A stretch of DNA of 64,000 nt from Nakamurella sp040546275 (GTDB taxonomy: Bacteria > Actinomycetota > Actinomycetes > Mycobacteriales > Nakamurellaceae), in contig NZ_JBEPNO010000005.1 of NCBI RefSeq assembly GCF_040546275.1, positions 186,001 through 250,000 of the forward strand, given 5' to 3'. Made by a program: the position numbers and the translations under genes. Position 1 is the first letter of the stretch. The number at the start of each line of letters is the position of its first letter. Positions 45,248 to 52,399 of this stretch are shown piece after piece. A model generated the notes under the pieces. The model was not told the origin of the DNA, made no database searches, and worked only from the letters and a program-made list of their open reading frames with translations.

Positions 45248-46693
45248 ATGTTCGTGACGACACCCCGGCGTTCGCACCTTCCGCACCTGGCGACAGTGCT
45301 CGAACGTTGGCAGGGCAGCACGACCGAACACGGGACCTCGACGTCCGGGCGTCATTACGGAAGGTCGACGGCCTATCGCAGCGAAGGCCTGATCGTGCTC
45401 GCCGCTGATGCGGACGCCCGGGAACGGGTGAGGTCGGCGATCGACGAGGTACTCGCCGTCGACCACTGGACCGCCGAGCACCAGCCGTCGGAGCACCGGT
45501 CGTCGTTCTCCCGCCTGGTACCGGGCGAAGCGTCGATCGTTCCGGTCGATCCCTGGACGGTGGTCGATCGGCTCCGGTCCCATCCCGACCCGCAGGTCGC
45601 GGCGGGCGTCGCCCTCGATCACTTGATGACGACGGCGGAACAGTTGGGCGGCAACCCGTTTGCGATCGGCCACGGGAGGCCCGGACTCGACCACTACGGC
45701 GATTCCGGTTACGCCGGACGAGGTCCCGTCAACTTCGTGATCCCGGCTCCGGTCCCCGGCCCGGCCGGGCGTCGGCCGCGGGTGGTGGTCCTGGACACCG
45801 GGATCGGCGACCACCCGTGGTTCAGGGAGCGTCCGGTGCAGACCACCATCACCCTGGGCGACGGCAGCACCGTCGGGCCGGAGATCGACCCGCAATCGAT
45901 CAGGGGCATCGACGCCGACGGCAGCGGGGCGGTCGCGAACACCCTGCTCGGAACCCTCGCAAGCCACTCCGGGCACGGGACCTTCATCGCCGGGCTGCTA
46001 CGGCAGGCTTGCCCGGAGGCCGACATCGTGGCGCTGGCCGTCATGGGCGCCGACGGCATCGTGGCCGAATCCACGCTGACCGACGCGCTGCGAACGATCG
46101 CCCGGCGGCAGGTCGAGCAGCCCGGATGGGCCGATGCCCTCGTGCTGTCCCTTGGTTACTACACCGAGACCGACGCGGACCTGGTCTACAACACCGGTCT
46201 GCGGCAGATCCTGCTGGAACTCGGCCGGCTCGGCGTCGCGGTGTTCTGCGCAGCGGGTAACGACGCCTCGACCCGCCCGTCCTATCCGGCCGCCTTCGCC
46301 GTCGATCCGGCGTTCGCCGCCCCGGACGTGATGCCGTTGGTATCGGTGGCGGCCCTCAATCCGGATGGCACCATCGCGCAGTTCTCCAATGACGGTCCCT
46401 GGGTGATCGCGGAGGCGCCGGGGGTGAACATGGTGTCCGCGGCACCGATCGGCACCGATGGGTCGGAGCGGGCCGGGACGCGCACGGCCGGCCCACTCGG
46501 CCGTGTCCGGGGCGGCATCGATCCGGACGGCTTCGAATCGGGATTCGCCTCCTGGAGCGGGACGTCCTTCGCCGCTCCGGTGCTGGCCGGTGAGTATCTG
46601 CGGCGCCTGGCCGAGGCCGGTTTCCCGGCCATCGAGGAGCGCCGCGCTCTGGTGCCGGTCGGCCGCAGCCGGGTCGATCACGCAGTGCGGTAA
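45248..46693 (+). CDS. Cytosolic S8 (subtilisin-like) serine protease A
   Basis: A 481-residue subtilase with a complete catalytic set: Asp183 (VVVLDTGIG), His243 (SGHGTFIAG), oxyanion Asn338 (AAGNDAS) and Ser440 (SGTSFAAPV). No signal peptide or membrane helix is present, so it should act inside the cell, which is unusual for subtilases. Residues 1-165 form an uncharacterised N-terminal domain ending in DHLMTTAEQLGGNPFAIGHG, also found in protease B. The ATG at 45248 has only CCTCC/GAAG-like sequence upstream; GTG 45254 is possible. It heads the cassette between prcA and pafA and is a paralogue of the next gene, 169 bp downstream. Confidence 0.92.
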   Translation: MFVTTPRRSHLPHLATVLERWQGSTTEHGTSTSGRHYGRSTAYRSEGLIVLAADADARERVRSAIDEVLAVDHWTAEHQPSEHRSSFSRLVPGEASIVPVDPWTVVDRLRSHPDPQVAAGVALDHLMTTAEQLGGNPFAIGHGRPGLDHYGDSGYAGRGPVNFVIPAPVPGPAGRRPRVVVLDTGIGDHPWFRERPVQTTITLGDGSTVGPEIDPQSIRGIDADGSGAVANTLLGTLASHSGHGTFIAGLLRQACPEADIVALAVMGADGIVAESTLTDALRTIARRQVEQPGWADALVLSLGYYTETDADLVYNTGLRQILLELGRLGVAVFCAAGNDASTRPSYPAAFAVDPAFAAPDVMPLVSVAALNPDGTIAQFSNDGPWVIAEAPGVNMVSAAPIGTDGSERAGTRTAGPLGRVRGGIDPDGFESGFASWSGTSFAAPVLAGEYLRRLAEAGFPAIEERRALVPVGRSRVDHAVR

Positions 46694-46862
46694 CTTCTGG
46701 CCAACAGTAGATGTATCAGGACGGGCGCCGCGGCCTCCTGAGTGCCAGGAGCTGGGACGATCCTGCCCGGCACAGTTTCTGGTTCGTCGCAGTCCTGCGG
46801 TTCATCGCGGTCCGAACACCTGATCCGACCATCACGACATCCGAAGCACAACGGAGGCCCCA

Positions 46863-48548
46863 GTGACCGACCCCGCCGTTCCGTCAGGGGCCCCGGCGTC
46901 AGCCGACCCCTTCGACCGGTACGACGCCAGGGTGCTCGATCCGGCCACGGCGGTCCGTCAGCCGGGCGGTCCCGCTCCCACCACCACGGTCTACCGCGGC
47001 GACACCCTGCTGGTCACCGGTGCGAGCCGCGCCGACGTGGAACGCCTGAACGCCGTCGTCACAGAGCTGGCGGCGAGGTTTGACCTCACGGCCGTCGAAC
47101 CAGATGCCTTCACCGAGATCGACATTGACAACACGGACAACGCAGACAGCGCAGCAGGCACCGACGACGCAGGCGGTCGCGAATCCAGGGGTGACGAACG
47201 TCGGTTAGGCCGGGATGTATTGGCCCACAACAAGTTGGCCCGCCTGCTCGGGCTGGCCGAGCAGGCCGGAGTGCCACTCGTGGTGCCCGTCCGCTTCCGC
47301 TCGTCGCTGGCCGGACCCGCCCCGGCGGTGGACGTCTGGCCGCTCCTGCAGGCGGTCAGGAACCTCGCCGACGCCGAGCTGGACCGGTCAGTCGGACTCG
47401 ATCACCTGATGTTCGCGGCCGCGAGCATCTCGGGCAACCCGTTCACACGCGGGACCAGCGTCATCGGTGGCAACCCGTTCACGCGGGGGACCAGCGTGAT
47501 CGGCGGAAACCCGTTCACGAGGGGCACGTCGGCGGGCGTCGACCAGTACCTCCAGGGCGGATCAGGCGGTCACGGTCCGGTGAGCGTGGTCCTCGCCCCC
47601 CCGCGACGACACGGCAAGTGTTCGCCGCACGTCGTCGTGATGGACACCGGGGTCGGGGCGCACCCGTGGTTCGTGGCCCAACCCGTCCAACGTCGCCTGC
47701 TGCTCAGCAACGGGGACGATGTCGGGCTCGACGTCGATGCCCCGGCGGTGGCCGCGACCGACCCCGAAGCCGCAGGAGCGATTCCGGACGCGCTCACCGG
47801 GATGCTCGCCTCGCACGCCGGGCACGGCACCTTCATCACCGGTCTGCTCCGCCAGAGTTGCCCCGACGCCGACATCACCGCGCTCCGGGTGATGGGCGGC
47901 GACGGTGTGGTGGCCGAGGACGAGCTGACTACCGCGGTGACCGCACTCGGGGTCCACCTCTCGCAGGAGCCGGGATCGGTGGATGTGCTGGTTCTCTCGC
48001 TCGGCTACTACGTGGAGACGGCCGAGGACGTGCACTACACCGCCGGTCTCGAGGTGCTGCTGCTCGACCTGGGCCAGCGCGGGGTAATGACCTTCGCCGC
48101 GGCCGGCAACGACTGCACCGACCGGCGTTCCTACCCGGCGGCGTTCGCCGACCACGGCGGGTTCACCGATCCCGGTTGTCTGCCGCTGGTGGCTGTGGCC
48201 GCGCTCAACCCGGACTCGTCGGTCGCGCTGTTCTCCAACGACGGCCCCTGGGTCAATGGGGAAGCCGCCGGAGCCAACGTGGTCAGCACAGCGCCGGTTC
48301 TCGCTTCGGGTGCCTGGTCAGCGGACACCTCGCTGCGCGGGCCGAACGGTCAGCGCCGCGGAACCATCGATCCGGACCAGTTCCGCGGTGGTTTCGCGAC
48401 CTGGAGCGGGACCAGTTTCGCGGCCCCGGTGCTGGCCGGGAAGTATCTGGCCAAGCTGGTCGAGGCCGGCTGTCCCGACGACCCGGGTATGCGCCGGGCA
48501 CTGGCGCCATCACGGGCCATGGGCCGGTGGAAGACGGATTCGCCATGA
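46863..48548 (+). CDS. Cytosolic S8 (subtilisin-like) serine protease B with GNPF repeats
   Basis: A 561-residue subtilase, paralogous to protease A. Catalytic residues are Asp261 (VVVMDTGVG), His321 (AGHGTFITG), Asn416 (AAGNDCT) and Ser517 (SGTSFAAPV). The N-terminal domain (1-190) has an acidic insert (about 85-112) and ends in VGLDHLMFAAASISGNPF. The linker before the protease domain contains three 12-residue units GNPFTRGTSVIG (from residues 191, 203 and 215); protease A has a single GNPF there. No signal peptide. The GTG start at 46863 follows GGAGG. The final ATGA overlaps the start of the sigma gene, coupling the two. Confidence 0.92.
   Translation: MTDPAVPSGAPASADPFDRYDARVLDPATAVRQPGGPAPTTTVYRGDTLLVTGASRADVERLNAVVTELAARFDLTAVEPDAFTEIDIDNTDNADSAAGTDDAGGRESRGDERRLGRDVLAHNKLARLLGLAEQAGVPLVVPVRFRSSLAGPAPAVDVWPLLQAVRNLADAELDRSVGLDHLMFAAASISGNPFTRGTSVIGGNPFTRGTSVIGGNPFTRGTSAGVDQYLQGGSGGHGPVSVVLAPPRRHGKCSPHVVVMDTGVGAHPWFVAQPVQRRLLLSNGDDVGLDVDAPAVAATDPEAAGAIPDALTGMLASHAGHGTFITGLLRQSCPDADITALRVMGGDGVVAEDELTTAVTALGVHLSQEPGSVDVLVLSLGYYVETAEDVHYTAGLEVLLLDLGQRGVMTFAAAGNDCTDRRSYPAAFADHGGFTDPGCLPLVAVAALNPDSSVALFSNDGPWVNGEAAGANVVSTAPVLASGAWSADTSLRGPNGQRRGTIDPDQFRGGFATWSGTSFAAPVLAGKYLAKLVEAGCPDDPGMRRALAPSRAMGRWKTDSP
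47433..47531 (+). repeat. 36-bp tandem repeat encoding GNPF units
   Basis: Three in-frame copies (47433-47468, 47469-47504, 47505-47531 partial) encode GNPFTRGTSVIG. Copies differ mainly at third codon positions, pointing to selection on the protein sequence rather than very recent slippage. Confidence 0.95.
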
Positions 48549-49225
48549 CGACGGAGACGAGAGTGCCGGTGACAGCATCCGAACACGAACCGGGCGATGG
48601 CGCCGCACCGGGGGTCGACACACCGTCGCCGTTGCCGGCTCAGCGCCGGCCCGGTGGAGCCCCACGCGACCTCGGCGACCTCGTCACCCAGGCGGCCCTG
48701 GCGTTTCAGGACTACCGGCTGGGGGTACCCGGAGGCATCGATCGGTTGGTGCGCCTGGTCAGTCCGCTGCTCTGGCACACCGCGCGACAGTGCGGTCTCT
48801 CGACGGCGGAAGCGGAGGACAGCGTGCAGCAGACGTTCCTCGCTCTCGTCCGTCGCGGCGACTCCATCACCGACCCGCTGGCCGTGGTGCGGTGGCTGAC
48901 GGTCACGCTGCGTCGGCAGGCCTGGCGCGACCGTGCCCTGGTGGCGCAGCGTTCCGGGAACGAGCCTACCGACGAGGACCTGCCCAGCGCCGACTCCGCA
49001 GAAGCGACCGCCGTCCTGACCGACGAGCAGCGTCGGCTCTGGGCGCATGTCTCGTCGTTACCGGAGCGGTGTCGCCGCCTCCTGGCCGTGATCGCCTTCG
49101 CGCCTCGCCCGGACTACGCGGCGATCGCGAAGGACATGGGTATGCCCGTTGGATCCATCGGCCCCACCAGGGGCCGTTGTCTGGACAAGCTCCGCACACG
49201 ACTGCAGGGGGAGGAGTGGTCATGA
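48545..49225 (+). CDS. ECF-type sigma factor of the protease-CHAT cassette
   Basis: A 226-residue sigma-70-family factor. The first 40 residues are disordered. Region 2 is around LLWHTARQCGLSTAEAEDSVQQTFLALVRRG (about 75-105) with VRWLTVTLRRQAWRD after it. Region 4 is LPERCRRLLAVIAFAPRPDYAAIAKDMGMPVGSIGPTRGRCLDKLRTRL (about 170-220); the GSIGPTRGRCL helix is typical of the sigma-70 region 4 type found beside CHAT/TPR genes in actinobacteria. The start overlaps the stop of protease B (ATGA), and its own stop overlaps the next gene, so protease B, sigma and the beta-sandwich protein form one coupled unit. No classical anti-sigma gene is adjacent. Confidence 0.88.
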   Translation: MTTETRVPVTASEHEPGDGAAPGVDTPSPLPAQRRPGGAPRDLGDLVTQAALAFQDYRLGVPGGIDRLVRLVSPLLWHTARQCGLSTAEAEDSVQQTFLALVRRGDSITDPLAVVRWLTVTLRRQAWRDRALVAQRSGNEPTDEDLPSADSAEATAVLTDEQRRLWAHVSSLPERCRRLLAVIAFAPRPDYAAIAKDMGMPVGSIGPTRGRCLDKLRTRLQGEEWS

Positions 49226-49722
49226 ACGATCAGGATCACCGAAAGCCGCTGGATCAAAGGGATCTGGATATCCTAGGAGACCTGGTGGACGTCTACGACC
49301 AACTCGACCCCATGCCCGTGATGTTGCCGGAGGTGGTGCTGTTCGGGCTGCAGATCGGTGACCTCGATGCCGAGGTGGCCCGGCTGGTGGACTCGGAACT
49401 CAGCCTGGCCGGGGCTTCCGGCACCAGGTCGGTCGAACACGCCAAGCGGGTGACCTTCTCGAGCGAGAACCTGACCGTGATGATCTCGGTGCAGGCCCAA
49501 CCCGACAACGGCCTCCGGCTCGACGGCTGGGCGGCCCCCGGCGGTCGACTCCACGCGGAACTGCGGACCGACGGAGCGACCATGACGGCCGAGTGCGACG
49601 AGACCGGCCGGTTCGTCTTCGAATCGGTGCCTTCCGGATCCGTGCAGTTGGTGCTGCACCCGACGGACGATTCCGACCCGACCATCCGGATCCCGGTGGT
49701 GACGCCCGCGCTGCACCTGTGA
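49222..49722 (+). CDS. Small protein with C-terminal carboxypeptidase-regulatory-like beta domain
   Basis: A 166-residue protein. The N-terminal part is helical and acidic (DLDILGDLVDVYDQLDPMPVMLPEVVLFGLQIGDLDAEVARL, about 15-60). The middle and C-terminal part is a beta-sandwich (KRVTFSSENLTVMISV ... GWAAPGGRLHAEL ... CDETGRFVFESVPSGSVQLVL), which looks like the carboxypeptidase-regulatory/Ig-like folds common in sigma-linked actinobacterial genes. The start overlaps the sigma stop (ATGA) and has a very strong site, GGGGGAGGAG. Coupled position and acidic helices make a sigma-binding role possible, but no known anti-sigma motif is visible. Confidence 0.75.
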   Translation: MNDQDHRKPLDQRDLDILGDLVDVYDQLDPMPVMLPEVVLFGLQIGDLDAEVARLVDSELSLAGASGTRSVEHAKRVTFSSENLTVMISVQAQPDNGLRLDGWAAPGGRLHAELRTDGATMTAECDETGRFVFESVPSGSVQLVLHPTDDSDPTIRIPVVTPALHL

Positions 49723-49735
49723 AACTGGGTCGGTG
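49721..49735 (+). promoter_or_regulatory. Start-proximal motif GAAACT-N6-GTG at CHAT gene 1
   Basis: TGTGAAACT followed by 6 nt and the GTG start matches TGTGAGACT-N6-GTG at CHAT gene 2 (15 of 19 aligned bases). The position is that of a leaderless -10, but the hexamer is GARACT rather than TANNNT. Confidence 0.35.
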
Positions 49736-52321
49736 AGCAGGGACGGCGTCCAGGAATCTACCGGCAACGGAACCGGTCACGTCGACATCCTGCGACCGGC
49801 CGTCTCCCTGCTCGAGAAGGCCAGAGCGGCGGGCGATGCCGGCCATCCGTTGTCTGCCCTCCGGTACTGCGAGCGGGCGCTGAAGTCGATCTCCGCGCTG
49901 GGAATCGGCTCGTCGGACGTATCGGAGCTGTCCTGCCTGGTGCTCATCACCCAGGCCTACCAGCACTCGGCGCTGGGCGACGTCAAGACGGCGTTGGCCG
50001 TGCTGGAACTGGCCGAGCAGCACGATGCGAGCATGCAGGCGGCAATCTGGGGAGCGCGCGCGATGAGTCTGATGCGCAGCGGCGACGACGCAGCTGCGCT
50101 GCGGGCATTCGACCACGTCATCGGGGCAGCCGACACCGACCCGAGAGTGCTGTCGGCGGCCCTGCTGAACCGGGGCTGGCTGCACATGGGCGGTGGCCGG
50201 CTGTCGCCGGCCAGGTCCGACACGCAGGGCGCTCTCGATGCAGCGACCACGGCCGGCGACAATTGGGGCGCCTTCATGGCCGCCCACAACCTCGGCTACC
50301 TCCAGTTCCTGTCGGGTGATCTGCCCGGAGCACTGGAATCGATGGAGTTGGCGCAACGATCGGTCGACGACCCACCGGTAGGGATGCCCGCACTCGACCG
50401 CGCCAGGGTTCTGCTGGTGGCTGGGCTGATCCGTGAGGCCTCGGAGTTCAGCCGGCTCGCAGTCGAGGACTTCGACCGGAACAAGGCGTTGAGTGAGCTG
50501 CCCGACGCTCTTGCGGTCGCAGCCGAGACCGACCTGCTCCGAGGTGACTGGCGCTCGGCGCTCACCAGGGCCCGTCGTGCCAAGACACTGAATATCAAGC
50601 GCGGCAACGATAATGCAGCGATGTTGGCCGAATTGGTGGAGCTCAAGGCCGAAGCCGGGCGTCGATCGGGGGGCCGGTCGCACCGGCCCGCACCGGCAGA
50701 GCGGGACGCCCGCCGGGCTGCGGAACTGGCGCACGGTCTGGTGGCCGCCGACCTGTCCACCGACGCGGTCACCGCTCACCTGCTGGCCGCCGAGGCACTG
50801 CTGGAGACGGACGACGTCGACGGAGCCAGGACCCAGGCCCAGCACGCCGGCAAGTTGGGGCGTGACGTCCCGATGGGGGTGCGCCTGCACGCACGGCTGG
50901 TGTCGGCCAGGCTGGACCTGCGTCAGCAGGACCACGTCCGGGGTTTCGCCCACATCCGCAGGGGGCTGGACGAACTCGCCGACTTCCAGGCCAGGTTCGG
51001 CTCCCAGGACATGCAGTCCGGGGCGTCGATCCACGGGGCCGCCCTCGCCCGGCTCGGACTGCGGACGGCGGTCGACAGCGGTTCGGCGGCGTTGATCCTG
51101 CAGTGGCTGGAGCGTTCCCGCGCAGTTACCACCCGTCTGCCCGCGGTCCACCCGCCGGCCGACGCCGAGCTCGCCGACACCCTCGGGGAGTTGCGGCTGG
51201 CCACCATCGACGCCCGCGCCGCCGCCGTGGCCGGGCATCGGGACGCGGTGCTGGAGCGTCGGGTCGCGGACCTGCGCAATCACGTGCGCTCGAGGTCGTG
51301 GACGGTCAGCGGATCGGGCACGGTGCAGCGCCCGCTGACATTGGCTGCGGTGCAACGGTTGCTGGCAGTCGACCCGTCGGATCCCACCGTCGTCGCGCTG
51401 CTGCACGGTGACCGGGAGACCCACGTCCTGGTCATCACCGCGCGTCGGGCGGTCCACCGCCCGCTGATCGACTGGCCCAGCCTGCACGCCCGGATCCGGC
51501 GCACCTCGGCCGATCTGGATCTGCTCGCCGCGCCCCGGATCCCGACCCCGATGATGGCGGTGGCGCAGCAGTCGCTGGCCGCCGACCTCGCGCACCTGGG
51601 TCATCACCTCCTCGAGCCGATCCTGCCGCTGCTGACCGGCGGGCCGGTGATCGTTGCCGCCGTCGGGCCGTTGGCGACCCTGCCCTGGGGCCTGCTCCCG
51701 CAGTTCGTCGGGCGTCCGGTGTCGGTGAGTTCCTCGGTGACGGTGGCGATGTCGGCCGGTGGGCGCCCCAGTCGGGCGTACCTCCGCGGGGTGCTCGCGG
51801 TGGCCGGCCCCGACGTGCCCGGTGGCGCCGACGAGGCGACCACCATCGCGTCGATGCACCCGGGAGCCGGTCTGCTGGTCGGTGCGGAGGCCACCGGCGA
51901 GGCATTGCTCGGTCAGCTCCCGCAAGGGGGTCTGCTGCACATCGCGGCGCACGGGCACCACGAGACGGACAGCCCGCTCTTCTCGTCCGTCCAGCTGATG
52001 GACGGACCGCTGTACGGGTACGACATCGCACCGAACCCGACGCTGCCCGACCACGTGGTGCTCTCCAGCTGCGACGTCGGACGCAGCGACGACCGGCCCG
52101 GCGGTGAGCCGCTCGGTCTGGCCGCCGCGCTGCTGCGCAGTGGTGTGTCCACGGTGGTCGCCGGGGTCAGCCGGATCTCCGACCAGGTCGCGGCATCGAC
52201 GATGGTCGTCTATCACGAGCGACTGCTGGCCGGGGATGGACCGGCGGTCGCGCTGGCCGACGCCATCTCGCGCGCCGAGGGAGCACCGGCCCCGCTGACC
52301 TGCTTCGGCGCAGGCTCCTGA
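49733..52321 (+). CDS. TPR-CHAT caspase-like protease 1
   Basis: An 862-residue protein. The N-terminal ~480 residues are helical repeats of TPR type (e.g. PLSALRYCERALKSI, AALRAFDHVIGAADTD, AFMAAHNLGYLQFLSGDLPGALESMELAQ). The C-terminal ~330 residues are a CHAT domain, a caspase-fold cysteine protease: catalytic His740 in LLHIAAHGHH and Cys780 in VVLSSCDVGRSD, with the conserved PLYGYDIAPNP and GVSTVVAGVSRI elements. The dyad is intact, so proteolytic activity is likely. No membrane segment. The GTG at 49733 lies 10 bp after the preceding stop and has no Shine-Dalgarno sequence. TPRs in such proteins usually bind an activator or substrate; neither is known here. Confidence 0.9.
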   Translation: MSRDGVQESTGNGTGHVDILRPAVSLLEKARAAGDAGHPLSALRYCERALKSISALGIGSSDVSELSCLVLITQAYQHSALGDVKTALAVLELAEQHDASMQAAIWGARAMSLMRSGDDAAALRAFDHVIGAADTDPRVLSAALLNRGWLHMGGGRLSPARSDTQGALDAATTAGDNWGAFMAAHNLGYLQFLSGDLPGALESMELAQRSVDDPPVGMPALDRARVLLVAGLIREASEFSRLAVEDFDRNKALSELPDALAVAAETDLLRGDWRSALTRARRAKTLNIKRGNDNAAMLAELVELKAEAGRRSGGRSHRPAPAERDARRAAELAHGLVAADLSTDAVTAHLLAAEALLETDDVDGARTQAQHAGKLGRDVPMGVRLHARLVSARLDLRQQDHVRGFAHIRRGLDELADFQARFGSQDMQSGASIHGAALARLGLRTAVDSGSAALILQWLERSRAVTTRLPAVHPPADAELADTLGELRLATIDARAAAVAGHRDAVLERRVADLRNHVRSRSWTVSGSGTVQRPLTLAAVQRLLAVDPSDPTVVALLHGDRETHVLVITARRAVHRPLIDWPSLHARIRRTSADLDLLAAPRIPTPMMAVAQQSLAADLAHLGHHLLEPILPLLTGGPVIVAAVGPLATLPWGLLPQFVGRPVSVSSSVTVAMSAGGRPSRAYLRGVLAVAGPDVPGGADEATTIASMHPGAGLLVGAEATGEALLGQLPQGGLLHIAAHGHHETDSPLFSSVQLMDGPLYGYDIAPNPTLPDHVVLSSCDVGRSDDRPGGEPLGLAAALLRSGVSTVVAGVSRISDQVAASTMVVYHERLLAGDGPAVALADAISRAEGAPAPLTCFGAGS

Positions 52322-52384
52322 GCTACCCGTTTGCTGATTGGGCAGCCGCGAGCCCTGCTGCGAACGGGGGCTTGCGCGGGCTGT

Positions 52385-52399
52385 GAGACTTGATGGGTG
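52385..52399 (+). promoter_or_regulatory. Start-proximal motif GAGACT-N6-GTG at CHAT gene 2
   Basis: Counterpart of the motif at CHAT gene 1, located in the 75-bp gap between the two CHAT genes. Being intergenic here, it is not constrained by coding sequence. Confidence 0.35.

Noticed and set aside
47433..47531. Three regular 36-bp repeats that might suggest a CRISPR array
   Set aside because: The units are contiguous with no spacers and lie in frame within the protease B gene. The 33-bp (30369) and 30-bp (23311) repeats are likewise coding minisatellites, and no cas genes are present.
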